Position numbers and translations under genes: made by a program. Of a stretch of 64,000 nt of DNA, positions 7,447-16,388 are shown piece by piece. Origin of the DNA: Cellulophaga baltica (GTDB lineage: Bacteria; Bacteroidota; Bacteroidia; Flavobacteriales; Flavobacteriaceae); NCBI RefSeq assembly GCF_018861125.1, contig NZ_JAHKQN010000018.1:1-64000 (forward strand). The letters are read 5' to 3'. Under the pieces are notes generated by a model, which was not told the origin of the DNA, searched no databases, and saw only the letters and a program-made list of their open reading frames with translations. The number at the start of each line of letters is the position of its first letter. Position 1 is the first letter of the stretch.

Positions 7447-7860
7447 ATGAAACAGTTATTTGAAACCGCAGCAACAACAACAGGAGGTAGAAACGGACAT
7501 GTGAAAAGTTCGGATGGTGTGATTGAGTTTGATTTAAAAATGCCAATACAAATGGGTGGAGAAGGCGGAAAATTCACCAATCCAGAACAATTATTTGCAG
7601 CTGGATATTCAGCTTGTTTTGACAGTGCTTTACAAATGGTTGCTGGTGCAGAAAAAATAGCAATTGAATCGGCTACCACTGCTAACATAGGTTTAGTAAT
7701 GCACAACCCAACTTCATACGGTTTAACAGCAGTTTTAGATGTAGAAGTTAAAGGTGTAGAAAAAGAAAAAGCACAAGAATTGTTAGAAAAAGCACACGCA
7801 GTATGTCCATATTCTGTAGCCTTGAAAGGAAATGTAGACGTTAAAATAAATTTAAAATAA
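7447..7860 (+). CDS. ohr: Organic hydroperoxide resistance protein Ohr (OsmC family)
   Basis: This thiol peroxidase reduces organic hydroperoxides in the cytoplasm. At 137 residues it is standard Ohr length. Both catalytic cysteines are present: Cys57 in GYSACFDSALQMVA and Cys120 in AHAVCPYSVALKGN. The N-terminal signature TTTGGRNGHVKSSDG and LKMPIQMGGEGG distinguish Ohr from OsmC. It is the last gene of the operon and is followed by a strong hairpin terminator. Confidence 0.95.
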   Translation: MKQLFETAATTTGGRNGHVKSSDGVIEFDLKMPIQMGGEGGKFTNPEQLFAAGYSACFDSALQMVAGAEKIAIESATTANIGLVMHNPTSYGLTAVLDVEVKGVEKEKAQELLEKAHAVCPYSVALKGNVDVKINLK

Positions 7861-7886
7861 GCTATTTTAAACACTGCAAATAAATA

Positions 7887-7923
7887 AAAGTGGTTTGAAT
7901 TAAAATTCATACCACTTTATTAT
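7887..7923 (+). terminator. Terminator of the ohr operon
   Basis: AAAGTGGT (7887-7894) pairs with ACCACTTT (7911-7918); inside, TGAAT and ATTCA extend the stem. It is followed by ATTATTT. It lies 27 bp after the ohr stop and before the next gene's leader. Confidence 0.7.
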
Positions 7924-8008
7924 TTAATAAGAGTTTAGCATAACTAACTTTACTAAAAGTAAATTTTATATTTAAATTTGTTTGAAATGAAAACGCATCT
8001 ATTTTAAA

Positions 8009-8593
8009 ATGATCAATATATCAGAGCTTATAAAACAGAGATATCCTCATTTTAACCTTACAGATGACGAAATATCTATTTTAGAGCAACATATAACAAC
8101 GTGTTATTTTAAACGAAATGACCTTTTCTTGAAAGAAGGAACACCTTGTGAAAAAATAGGCGTAATATTTAAAGGCACAGCTTACTCTTATAAAATGGAT
8201 GATAATGGAGAAGAAGTTATAAAACACTTCTTCTACCCCAATAATCAAGATATTCTTTTTAATTATGAGAGCTATTTACAAAATGAAAGCTCTAATTTAA
8301 ATATTAAATTTCAGGAAGAATCATTTGTAGGTTTCTTTGATATTCAAGAAATCATAAACCTTTACACAGAGTATCCTCGTTTTCTTCATTTAGAAATGCT
8401 ATTGGTAAAACAACAATTTCAATATGCTTTGCAAAGAAGTAAGACATTACAACTTGGTACAGCAGAAGAAAAAATAAAATTATTACAAAAACACAAGCCT
8501 AAAGCTTTTGAATTATTTCCTTATTCACACATTGCCTCCTATTTAGGTATTCATAGAAACACATTTAGGCGTGTTTTTTCAAAACAGCAATAA
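8009..8593 (+). CDS. Crp/Fnr-family transcriptional regulator
   Basis: The 194-residue protein has an N-terminal cyclic-nucleotide-binding-like beta-roll (about 20-115: KRNDLFLKEGTPCEKIGVIFKG), the long dimer helix (about 125-150) and a C-terminal helix-turn-helix (SHIASYLGIHRNTFRRVFSK). Bacteroidota have many such small Crp paralogues whose ligand is unknown; the phosphate-binding motif of true cAMP receptors is not evident. It stands alone, just upstream of the DUF4334-SDR-decarboxylase cluster on the same strand, and is the obvious candidate regulator of that cluster. Confidence 0.85.
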   Translation: MINISELIKQRYPHFNLTDDEISILEQHITTCYFKRNDLFLKEGTPCEKIGVIFKGTAYSYKMDDNGEEVIKHFFYPNNQDILFNYESYLQNESSNLNIKFQEESFVGFFDIQEIINLYTEYPRFLHLEMLLVKQQFQYALQRSKTLQLGTAEEKIKLLQKHKPKAFELFPYSHIASYLGIHRNTFRRVFSKQQ

Positions 8594-8760
8594 ACCCTCA
8601 TTACTTTATACAAAAAAGCATCCATCTTATATGTACAACCATAATTGAAAACTATGTTAATCAATAGAGATTTTGCTGATTCAAGTATTTTAAAATAAAA
8701 AATATTGCCTATCTCCCTGCGCATAAAAATGTAATCAATAAAATCCAATAAAACCTATTT

Positions 8761-8774
8761 GCACCATATGGTGC
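8761..8774. promoter_or_regulatory. Perfect 14-bp palindrome upstream of the DUF4334 gene
   Basis: GCACCATATGGTGC is a GC-containing perfect palindrome in an AT-rich gap, about 80 bp before the first gene of the cluster. It is a likely operator, with the adjacent Crp/Fnr regulator as first candidate; no consensus for that protein is known to me. Confidence 0.45.
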
Positions 8775-8853
8775 GTTATTTACTTTGAACGCTATTATAC
8801 TTTTGTATTAGAGTTATTTACTCGATTACGTACAAGTGATTAAAATAGCATTT

Positions 8854-9432
8854 ATGGACACAAATAATAAAAAAGTAAACACAGAACTCTTAAACGAAAT
8901 ACTAAGTAATGGAGAAGGAGATGTTTCTGACGTAGTAAGAATTTATGACCAATTAGAACCTGTAAGTTTAGGTTTTATGACCGGTCGTTGGAAAGGTTAT
9001 GAAATTAAAACAGGCCATTCTTTAGATGGTATGTTAGTACCTTCTGGCTGGTATGGAAAAGTATTTAAATCTCCCGAAGAAGTACATCCGTTAGTTTTCT
9101 TTGCTAAGAATAAAACTCAATTATATGCTGTAAACCCCAAGAAACTTTCTATGGATGTAAAAGTTCCTAGCAAAATTATAGGTGTTTTAATGTCATTAGC
9201 AAAGCCGTTTTTACAAACAAAAAAGTCTGGTGCTCGGCTAAGAATGATTGAGTATAGAGGAAAAGCAACAGCAACAATGCAATATGATGATAAACCTATT
9301 AATGATCATTTTATAAAAATTAATGAGAATACCGTATTGGGACTTATGGACAAAAAAGGAGATTCTCCAAATTTCCCTTATGCTTTTGTATTAGAAAGAG
9401 ATAATGAGTCTAACTACCAAATAAAATTCTAA
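8854..9432 (+). CDS. DUF4334 / GXWXG domain protein
   Basis: The start is set at ATG 8854 (MDTNNKKVNTELL); a GTG in the same frame at 8836 is possible. It has 192 residues. The GXWXG domain is at about 30-90 (LGFMTGRWKGYEI, LVPSGWYGKVFKS) and the DUF4334 domain follows (GARLRMIEYRGKATATMQYDDKPINDHF, LGLMDKKGD). The family is widespread and of unknown function, possibly a small-molecule binder. It is separated from the SDR gene by only 4 bp, so the two are translated together. Confidence 0.8.
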   Translation: MDTNNKKVNTELLNEILSNGEGDVSDVVRIYDQLEPVSLGFMTGRWKGYEIKTGHSLDGMLVPSGWYGKVFKSPEEVHPLVFFAKNKTQLYAVNPKKLSMDVKVPSKIIGVLMSLAKPFLQTKKSGARLRMIEYRGKATATMQYDDKPINDHFIKINENTVLGLMDKKGDSPNFPYAFVLERDNESNYQIKF

Positions 9433-9436
9433 GCAT

Positions 9437-10180
9437 ATGAAATTCAAGGATAAAATAGTATTGATTTCTGGAGGAGCCAGTGGAATAGGTCAATTACATG
9501 CCACAAAATTAGCTACAGAAGAAGGCGCTATAGTTGCCATTTTAGATGTAAATGAAAAAGGATTAGAAGAAACAGCTTCTCGATCAGAAAACATACACCC
9601 CTACTATTGCGATGTAACAAATATTAAATTAGTACGAGAAGTAATTAATAAAGTGGTTACTGACTTTGGACCTATAGATCGTTTATTTAATTGCGCTGGG
9701 ATTATGCCGGCCGGTTTGCTGAAAGATTTAAACGCAGAACATATCAACAAGTTAATGCTAATCAATTACAGTGGAATGGTTAATATATGCCAAACTGTAG
9801 TGCCTGAAATGTTAAAAAGAAATAGTGGTGATGTTATTATTTACGGTTCTACTGCAGGTATGCTGGTTACTCCCAAATTTGGTGCCTATGGTGCTACAAA
9901 AAGTGCTAATAATTTTTACACCAAAGTATTAATTGAAGAAAACAAAAAATCTAAAGTTAGAATATTATTGGTTTGTCCGCCAGCTGTAAATACACCGCTT
10001 TTAAAACAAGCAGAAGAAACGGATCAACCCGATATGTTCAATAGCACTTTCTTCAAAAAATATATGACCTCTTCTCCTGAAGCTGTTGTAAATGCTGTAG
10101 AAAAAAGCATTAAAAAAGGAAAAAAAATCTGCTATCCAGGTGCTGCTGGTATAATGGCGTTTTTAAATAGATTTATGTAA
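9437..10180 (+). CDS. Short-chain dehydrogenase/reductase
   Basis: The 247-residue classical SDR has a Rossmann cofactor motif SGGASGIGQ (about 10-18), an Asp after the second strand (ILDVNEKG) that favours NAD(H), NCAG (about 87-90), the catalytic Ser in YGSTAG and YGATK as the YxxxK catalytic pair (about 155-159). The substrate is unknown. It is co-transcribed with the DUF4334 gene. Part of its C-terminus (FFKKYMTSSPEAVVNAVEK) is duplicated as a degraded fragment at 11108-11190. Confidence 0.85.
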   Translation: MKFKDKIVLISGGASGIGQLHATKLATEEGAIVAILDVNEKGLEETASRSENIHPYYCDVTNIKLVREVINKVVTDFGPIDRLFNCAGIMPAGLLKDLNAEHINKLMLINYSGMVNICQTVVPEMLKRNSGDVIIYGSTAGMLVTPKFGAYGATKSANNFYTKVLIEENKKSKVRILLVCPPAVNTPLLKQAEETDQPDMFNSTFFKKYMTSSPEAVVNAVEKSIKKGKKICYPGAAGIMAFLNRFM

Positions 10181-10248
10181 ATATCAATTAATAAACATAA
10201 TAAAATAAGCGCCCAAATGCGTAAATAATAATTTTAAAAAATATAATC

Positions 10249-11025
10249 ATGAAAAAACAATTTTTTATACCAAATGAAATAACATCAAATTTTGATAGAC
10301 CAGATTATTCATTTCCAGATTCTGAAACCTATGCCATAGCTTTTAAAACAGATAAAGCTGCACTTGAAGGTTTTTTACCTGAAGGATTAAGTTTTGTACC
10401 AGGTTACGAAGATGTGGTATTACTACGAATTAATAAGTTTGAATGTACAGAGAAAAAAATTAGACCTTATTGGGAGTCTGTTATTTCTGTTCCAGCTTCC
10501 ATAGAAGTAAATGGAGAAACTGTAATTGGTGAATATGCTGCGCAACTCTACTTAGGTTCTATTGAACCAGAAAGTGATATATCTCCTATTTTGAGCGGTC
10601 AATTGCTGTATGGTTATCCTAAAAGAGAAGCTATATTTTCTATAAATGGTGAATTTGGAAAGGATGATGTAAAGGTTGTGAAGGAACGTCATGGAAAAAC
10701 ATTATGGGATTTAGACTTTAAAACTTGGACATCAGAAGCACCAGATAATCTTGGATCTGCGGTACCTCAAGGGCCTTTATTACTTTGTAAAGCCATTCCT
10801 AATGTTAGTGGAAACGGTTGGGATGTTTTAGAGATTAATACACCAAATATGGTTGATGGTTCTTTAAAAATGAAGGAAATGAGACCTCTAGAAGGAAAAA
10901 TTAATGGAGATATACTTTTAGATACTGGTCGTGCTTTACCTGTAAAAGAAGTTCTTGAGTCATACTATTTAAAGTATGATTGGGTATTAACTTGCGGAAC
11001 TACGCTACATAATTACCTTAAATAG
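10249..11025 (+). CDS. Acetoacetate decarboxylase-family protein
   Basis: The 258-residue protein is of the ADC fold. The Schiff-base lysine motif is intact at Lys125 in LLYGYPKREAIF, equivalent to the GYPK motif of clostridial acetoacetate decarboxylase, and the preceding EYAAQLYLG matches the family's substrate cleft region. Family members include decarboxylases, aldolases and dehydratases, so the lysine shows Schiff-base chemistry but not the substrate. It lies 68 bp after the SDR in the same direction. Confidence 0.8.
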   Translation: MKKQFFIPNEITSNFDRPDYSFPDSETYAIAFKTDKAALEGFLPEGLSFVPGYEDVVLLRINKFECTEKKIRPYWESVISVPASIEVNGETVIGEYAAQLYLGSIEPESDISPILSGQLLYGYPKREAIFSINGEFGKDDVKVVKERHGKTLWDLDFKTWTSEAPDNLGSAVPQGPLLLCKAIPNVSGNGWDVLEINTPNMVDGSLKMKEMRPLEGKINGDILLDTGRALPVKEVLESYYLKYDWVLTCGTTLHNYLK

Positions 11026-11078
11026 TAAGTAAAGTAAGTCTATAAATTTAGAAACCGTTTTTTAAATTTTTAACCAAA

Positions 11079-11112
11079 AGCGGTTTCGATGTTTAATTGA
11101 AATCGCTTTTTT
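11079..11112 (+). terminator. Terminator after the decarboxylase gene
   Basis: AGCGGTTTC (11079-11087) pairs with GAAATCGCT (11099-11107) with one wobble, followed by a T run to 11112. An alternative stem GAAACCG/CGGTTTC overlaps it. The T tract runs into the SDR fragment that starts at 11108. Confidence 0.55.
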
Positions 11113-11190
11113 CAAAAAACACAAGACCTCTTACCCTAAAGATGTTCTTAATGCGATTGAAAAAAGAATTAAAAAAGGTAAAATACTTGT
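11108..11190 (+). pseudogene. Fragment of a second SDR gene
   Basis: The frame reads FFKKHKTSYPKDVLNAIEKR then IKKGKIL, close to residues 203-230 of the SDR encoded at 9437-10180 (FFKKYMTSSPEAVVNAVEKS, IKKGKK). Nothing recognisable precedes or follows it. It is the remnant of a duplicated or replaced SDR 3' end. The DNA differs at many positions, so the event is old or the source was a related gene. Confidence 0.7.
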
Positions 11191-11255
11191 TGTCGTAGTT
11201 CAGCTAAGATTCTCAAGCAATAAGTAAATAATAAACATCTTTAATTTTTATAATT

Positions 11256-12332
11256 ATGAAACACGCAAAATTAAGTACCGATTTTAAAAAGTATGGTCTT
11301 AAAGAAAGTAATATTCCTGAAGTTTGGGAAGATGGATTTCGTACTACGGGTGAAAAAGGAACTTTTGAATGGTGGTATTTTGATGCCCATTTAAAAGATG
11401 GTTCTACAGCTGTAATAGTATTTTATACAAAACAGTATAACAAAATTAAAGAACCGCTTTTACCTTTAATTACCATAAATATAGATAAACCAGATGGAAG
11501 TTCTATTGTTAAAAGGATAGAGTATAATAAGGACGAGTTTTCTGCATCAAAAGAATCTTGTAATGTTCAGATTGGCAAAAATTACTTTAGAGGAAATTTA
11601 AGTGAATATGAAATTTATTTTGAAGATGAAGATTTAAAATTATCTGCAAAAATTAAAAGAACAACGGAAAGCTGGAGACCAAAAACCGGATATAATGAAT
11701 TTGGGGATAAAAACTACTTTGCTTGGGTAGTAGCTGTACCACAAGGCCATGCAGAGTTAACATACACATATAAAGGCGATACTGCCAAAACAGAAGGTTC
11801 TTGTTATCATGACCATAACTGGGGTAACGCAAGCATGGTCGATTTAATGAATCACTGGTATTGGTCAAGATCAGAAATAGGGCCTTATAGTGTTATTGCT
11901 TCAGAATCAATCTCGGCTGATGATTTTAATAATGAAAGTTTAATTGTATATAACCTTTCTAAAGATGGAAAAACCATTGTAGATAATGAAGAATTGGTAA
12001 AAGCCTATAGAACTTACGGTAAAATGGACAGTAAGCATAACAAAGATATTAGTGATGATGTTTCGTTTATTTATAGAAACCCTGAGACAGGTTATAGATA
12101 TGAATATAATTTATTCCGTAAAAAAACTATTGAAACAGAAGATTTATTACTATCAGTTATAGGATCTAAGAATATAAAATACAAGCTAGCACAAATGATT
12201 ACTGGTTTTGATGGTATTTATTATAGGTTTACAGGAATTGCAGAATTAAAAGTTTACAAAAACGATGAACTTCTTGAGTCGTACTCAAGTGACAAAGCAA
12301 TTTGGGAGTTAATGTATCTTGGTAAAGCTTAA
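11256..12332 (+). CDS. CrtC/AttH-like lipocalin-type protein
   Basis: The 358-residue soluble protein is built of two lipocalin-like beta-barrels. Family signatures are EWWYFDAHLKDG near residue 38 and SCYHDHNWGN at about 187-196, found in the carotenoid hydratase CrtC and AttH group. No signal peptide is visible. CrtC adds water to a carotenoid double bond, but this group also includes many proteins of unknown role, and no carotenoid genes are nearby. Its neighbours (SDR, decarboxylase family, DUF4334) suggest small-molecule modification. Confidence 0.7.
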   Translation: MKHAKLSTDFKKYGLKESNIPEVWEDGFRTTGEKGTFEWWYFDAHLKDGSTAVIVFYTKQYNKIKEPLLPLITINIDKPDGSSIVKRIEYNKDEFSASKESCNVQIGKNYFRGNLSEYEIYFEDEDLKLSAKIKRTTESWRPKTGYNEFGDKNYFAWVVAVPQGHAELTYTYKGDTAKTEGSCYHDHNWGNASMVDLMNHWYWSRSEIGPYSVIASESISADDFNNESLIVYNLSKDGKTIVDNEELVKAYRTYGKMDSKHNKDISDDVSFIYRNPETGYRYEYNLFRKKTIETEDLLLSVIGSKNIKYKLAQMITGFDGIYYRFTGIAELKVYKNDELLESYSSDKAIWELMYLGKA

Positions 12333-12400
12333 AAATTTGAGCTCTACTAAATTTATTTATAAGAACAATAAATTTTTAATACAACAACAGAAATTTACTC

Positions 12401-13198
12401 GTAAAAATAGCTATAATAGGATTTGGAAATATTGGTAAATATTTAGCAGAATGGGTTGTTAATCCTACCTCTTTTGAATTGAATTATATAGTTGCTAGAA
12501 GAGAAATTAATATAGAAGGATTTGATTTTAAAAACGAACCTGTACAGTTCACAAAAGAAGTTACCGCAGACTTAATTGAATGATGTTGATATTATTATTG
12601 AATGCGCAACCAAAGAAGTTGTTTCTCAATTATTAAAATTTGATGAAATAGATCGTACTGGCTTAAAATTAATTGTAATTAGTACTGGTGGTCTTTACCA
12701 AAATAAAGAGGTTTTAAAAACCTTGAAAAACTGTGAGGTAATTTTACCAATAGGTGCTATTGCAGGTCTTGATGTTATAAAAGCTGTGAATGATGAGATT
12801 GAACCTATAAACATACAAACTACAAAACATCCTAAAAGTCTAGAGGTTACGCCATTTTTTTATAGTTCTGATATTGATTTGGCTTCAATTAAAACAGCCT
12901 AAACCTAAACTATTTGGGAAGGTGATGTAAGTGAAGCTGTAAGTTTATTTCCTAAAATATTAATGTAGTAGCTAGTATTTATTTTGCATCTAAATGTGAC
13001 GGTTTAAGAATTAAAATAGTTGCAGACCCTAACGCTAATAGCAATATGCATGAGATAACTTATGAAGGCGATTTCGGAAAAATTTATACTCGTACTGAAA
13101 ATAAACCAAGCCCTACAAACCCAAAAACAAGCTTTTTAGCTGTTAAAAGTGTAATTAGTTTCCTTAGAAATATAAATTCCATTATTAAAATTAACTAA
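12401..13198 (+). pseudogene. Decayed L-aspartate dehydrogenase (NadX-like)
   Basis: Three frames together rebuild the family. The N-terminal NAD fold is VKIAIIGFGNIGKYLAEWVV from 12401, without an ATG and ending at TGA 12581. The middle segment 12576-12902 reads DVDIIIECATKEVV and LPIGAIAGLDVIKAVND. The C-terminal domain follows as TIWEGDVSEAVSLFPK, then, after another frame change, NVVASIYFASKCDG, KIVADPNANSNMHEITYEGD and SPTNPKTSFLAVKSVISFLR. There are at least two frameshifts, two TAA codons near 12900 and no start, so it cannot make active enzyme. Aspartate dehydrogenase makes iminoaspartate. Confidence 0.8.
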
Positions 13199-13260
13199 GA
13201 CTCGTTTGTGCCTAGAACTATTTTTATAAGACTTTTAATAAATAAAATAATTACATGGAT

Positions 13261-13288
13261 AACCGCTTTTTAAGCGGTTTCTTTTTTT
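13261..13288 (+). terminator. Terminator after the aspartate dehydrogenase pseudogene
   Basis: AACCGCTT (13261-13268), loop TTT, AAGCGGTT (13272-13279), then a run of T after one C. It is a perfect stem with T tract and most likely the original end of the metabolic cluster transcript. Confidence 0.8.
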
Positions 13289-13390
13289 TAAATAAATAGA
13301 ATCTATTTGTTTTATTTTTCTAACTTTCTTGCTCAGTTGCAATTAAATTGAATAGCTTACAAACGTAAAACTGTATAAAATAGTAATCCT

Positions 13391-13900
13391 ATGAAAAAAA
13401 TTGCAATAGGTTGTGGAATATTCTTAGTTGTGGGGCTTGGTTTAATATGCTTAATGTTCTACATACTTTCTTTACCCAAATTAAAAGATAGTTCTGATCA
13501 AAAACATTTTTCTGAAATTGTAAATAAAACGCTGACTACAAAAAAACGAACTTTAATTCTAGTACATCCGGGTATTCTTAAAAACGAAAATTACACGAAT
13601 CATTTAGAAGATGGAACTAGTTATGGCATGGATTCACATTTAGAAGTGAATGCAGCAATTCCAATAGGTTCAAAAGTAATAATTGACAAAGTTGTACTAT
13701 ACACCGGTAGAGTAAGTGGTACTACTAGCGCTTATCTTTTTGGTAAAGTATACCCTAAAGACACACAAAAAGAATACACATTTGAATATACTTGGGGATA
13801 TTATCATTCTTTATATGAAGATAAACCTTACTGGACATTTGAGCTTGCTTTTTGGCAAGACGCACCTTTGAATAAAAAGTACTTTATTGCTGTTCCGTAA
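13391..13900 (+). CDS. Hypothetical protein with N-terminal membrane anchor
   Basis: The 169-residue protein has one N-terminal membrane segment (about 4-28, IAIGCGIFLVVGLGLICLMFYIL) and a periplasmic beta-rich domain (KRTLILVHPGILKNENYTNH, SKVIIDKVVLYTGRVSGTTSAYLFG, YTFEYTWGYYH). It has no lipobox at the usual place and I do not recognise the family. It stands alone between a terminator and the next gene. Confidence 0.55.
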   Translation: MKKIAIGCGIFLVVGLGLICLMFYILSLPKLKDSSDQKHFSEIVNKTLTTKKRTLILVHPGILKNENYTNHLEDGTSYGMDSHLEVNAAIPIGSKVIIDKVVLYTGRVSGTTSAYLFGKVYPKDTQKEYTFEYTWGYYHSLYEDKPYWTFELAFWQDAPLNKKYFIAVP

Positions 13901-14014
13901 TACATTTGTAGTGTTATTCACTAAGCAATATATTTAGTAGCAATCGTTTAATTTAAACAATATTTTCGAATTGTAATTATTAACTGAAACGCATTAATCC
14001 AAACCAAACTTATC

Positions 14015-15121
14015 ATGAAAAAACTAATATTTACATTTTTATTTTTAATACACCTTACAATTTTTGCTAATGATGGAGCTTATTATGCTTCTGGAAATCA
14101 ATTAATTCCTATTACTGAAAATGACGTTAAAATAACAAAAGAAATATTAACGGTCGCTAGAAAAACCGTTGATGGTATAGAATATGCTTATGTAACTGTT
14201 AACTATACTTTTTTTAATCCTGGTGTCGAAAAAAAAATATTAGTTGGGTTTGAAGCTCCTTCTCCATCTGGTGATGTTAATGGTTTTCCTAAAAATGGTG
14301 CCCACCCTTATATGTCAAATTTCAAAGTAATTATGAACGGGACAACTCTAAATTTTGAAACTGCTATGGTAAATTCCGACAACTATTATATCAATAATCA
14401 AATTGATGCCAAAACTGAAGAAGAAGTTACTGGAGAAGACTTTAATTCAAATTCACCTGAATTTTATTACGTCTATCATTTTAATGCAAAATTTAATCCC
14501 GGGAAAAATAAAATTGTTCATACTTATAGGTTTGAAATGTCAGGCTCTATATCTGAAAATTATAGTTTTGATTATATTCTAACTGCTGCAAATAGATGGG
14601 CTAACAATCAAATAGATGATTTTACACTAAATATTGATATGGGGTTAAATCAAGGTTTTTCTGTAAAAAACAGCTTTTTTGATCATAAAAACGAATGGCA
14701 AATTAGTAACGGTAGAAGTATTGATATAGAAGGTTATACTAATTTTATAAATCAAAGTGATAAAATTACATTTAAAAAGAAAAACTTTCATCCAAACGGC
14801 GAGCTATATGTAAAGTCTTTAAATGGTCCAATGAAAAGTCATTTTATGACTTTTGATTATACATATCATAATTTACCTAAAAAAATAGATTTGGGTAATA
14901 CTAGTACTAATTCCGTCAACGAAAACTCATTTAAAATATTAAGAAATTTACCTTTTGCGATTAAAGGTTATGTTTTTAAAACCAAATTAATTCAAGATTA
15001 TTATTTATCCCAAAATTGGTATATACCTAATCCTGATTATAAATCAAATCTGGACGAACTATATACAGAAGAAAGAGATTGGTTAAGTATTGTAAAATCG
15101 AAAAAATGGGATAAACAGTAA
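14015..15121 (+). CDS. DUF4424-like secreted protein
   Basis: The 368-residue protein has a signal peptide (1-19, cleaved after FA). The mature part starts NDGAYYASGNQLIPITENDVKITKEIL, then VTVNYTFFNPG and VGFEAPSP, the order typical of DUF4424 proteins. The N-terminal domain is all beta. The C-terminal quarter resembles the small Asp-Glu-Leu-Tyr module seen at the end of similar proteins (YLSQNWYIPNPDYKSNLDELYTEERDWLSIV). Function is unknown; probably periplasmic. Confidence 0.6.
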   Translation: MKKLIFTFLFLIHLTIFANDGAYYASGNQLIPITENDVKITKEILTVARKTVDGIEYAYVTVNYTFFNPGVEKKILVGFEAPSPSGDVNGFPKNGAHPYMSNFKVIMNGTTLNFETAMVNSDNYYINNQIDAKTEEEVTGEDFNSNSPEFYYVYHFNAKFNPGKNKIVHTYRFEMSGSISENYSFDYILTAANRWANNQIDDFTLNIDMGLNQGFSVKNSFFDHKNEWQISNGRSIDIEGYTNFINQSDKITFKKKNFHPNGELYVKSLNGPMKSHFMTFDYTYHNLPKKIDLGNTSTNSVNENSFKILRNLPFAIKGYVFKTKLIQDYYLSQNWYIPNPDYKSNLDELYTEERDWLSIVKSKKWDKQ

Positions 15122-15160
15122 GGTTAGTTATTAAAAAATTGAATAAAAATATTGATAAAC

Positions 15161-15700
15161 ATGAAAATCATATTCACAATAACAATTTTAATTTTAACTT
15201 CTTGCAAGTACAATCAAGAAAAAAAAATCGCTATAAACAACATAATTACGGAACAAAATATATTACTTGAAAATAAAATAGATAGCTTATTCGAACTCAA
15301 TATTAGAGGTGATCTAAATTCAATAACAATTAAAGCACCAAAAAAATTAGATTTTACTTTTCCAGAAAATACTGAATTTTTTAAAATATATCAGTTTGAT
15401 GACTTTAATGCTGATAATAAAGAAGATGTAATTATCAATTTAGGTGCATGTGGTACTGGCGGTTGCATATATGCTATATTCCTTAATGAATATAATAACT
15501 ACTATAATTTAGCTTTTATGGATTATTTAAAAGGTACTGTATTTGAAAAAGAGTTAAATGGATTTTTAAGTATAAAATCATTTGAAGAAATTGAGCCTTA
15601 TAATCCTTTAAAACTTTCTGTAACTAAATTTAAATTAGATGACAAAAAATATCAATATGTATTAGATACAACGTATGTTTTTAACAACAATCAGAATTAA
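15161..15700 (+). CDS. Hypothetical lipoprotein
   Basis: The start at 15161 (MKIIFTITILILTSC) gives a lipoprotein signal with the Cys at residue 15; the longer frame from 15152 only adds three residues. The mature protein of about 165 residues contains YQFDDFNADNKEDVIINLGACGTGGC, which resembles the Asp-rich calcium-binding loop of FG-GAP/VCBS-type proteins, here as a single unit. It is followed after 6 bp by the GNAT gene, so the two are probably co-transcribed. The exact role is unknown. Confidence 0.55.
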   Translation: MKIIFTITILILTSCKYNQEKKIAINNIITEQNILLENKIDSLFELNIRGDLNSITIKAPKKLDFTFPENTEFFKIYQFDDFNADNKEDVIINLGACGTGGCIYAIFLNEYNNYYNLAFMDYLKGTVFEKELNGFLSIKSFEEIEPYNPLKLSVTKFKLDDKKYQYVLDTTYVFNNNQN

Positions 15701-15706
15701 TAAAAA

Positions 15707-16306
15707 ATGAATATAGCTATTTTAAATTCGACTATTCAACTCGAAAATGACCGCGTAAAACTCATCCCCTTTGAGAGTGAAAGAAATGAAGAACTCAAAG
15801 AAATTATTTTCTCCCCAGAAATTTGGAAATATATGGGCACGGATATGAAAACCGAGAAAGATTTTGAAAACTACGTAACTAATACTCTCAAAGATCAAAA
15901 AAATGGGATTTGTTATCCTTTTTTAATTATTGATAAGAAAAACAATAAAGTTGCAGAAAGTACTAGATATGGGTATTTAAATAGTATAAGCCAAAAATGC
16001 GAAATCGGATGGACTTGGTATGGAACCGAATTTCAAGGTACAGGCTTAAACAAAAGCTGTAAGTTCGAATTATTAAAGTTTGGTTTTGAAAGTATCGGGT
16101 TTAGAAGAATTCAATTTAGTGCTGACCAAGAAAATCTGAAATCACAAAAAGCTATTGAAAAACTAGGCGCTAAAAAAGAAGGTATTTTTAGAAACAATTA
16201 TATTGCACCAAACGGAGAAAGTAGAAATGACGTGTATTATAGCATAATAAAGGAAGATTGGAATGCATTAAGAGTAGAAAATTTTAGAGAGTTTTTATCG
16301 AGATAA
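15707..16306 (+). CDS. GNAT-family N-acetyltransferase (RimJ/RimL type)
   Basis: The 199-residue protein opens with a strand carrying LENDRVKLIPFESERNEELKEI. It has the acetyl-CoA region (EIGWTWYGTEFQGTGLNKSCKFELLKFGFE) and the RimJ/RimL signature RRIQFSADQENLKSQKAIEKLGAKKEGIFRN. The expected Q/RxxGxG/A loop is represented by QGTGLN. Such enzymes acetylate amino groups of proteins or small molecules; the substrate cannot be told from sequence. It lies 6 bp after the lipoprotein gene. Confidence 0.85.
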   Translation: MNIAILNSTIQLENDRVKLIPFESERNEELKEIIFSPEIWKYMGTDMKTEKDFENYVTNTLKDQKNGICYPFLIIDKKNNKVAESTRYGYLNSISQKCEIGWTWYGTEFQGTGLNKSCKFELLKFGFESIGFRRIQFSADQENLKSQKAIEKLGAKKEGIFRNNYIAPNGESRNDVYYSIIKEDWNALRVENFREFLSR

Positions 16307-16388
16307 ATGTAAAATCTACTTCGCTATCTACACGCAACCTTTCTTTAAAAAATCCATCTGATATACAGAACATTAAAACCGAACTAAA

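Noticed and set aside
7326-7910. 194-codon frame on the - strand over ohrR and ohr
   Set aside because: It is antisense to two clearly recognised genes and has no start signal or family features.
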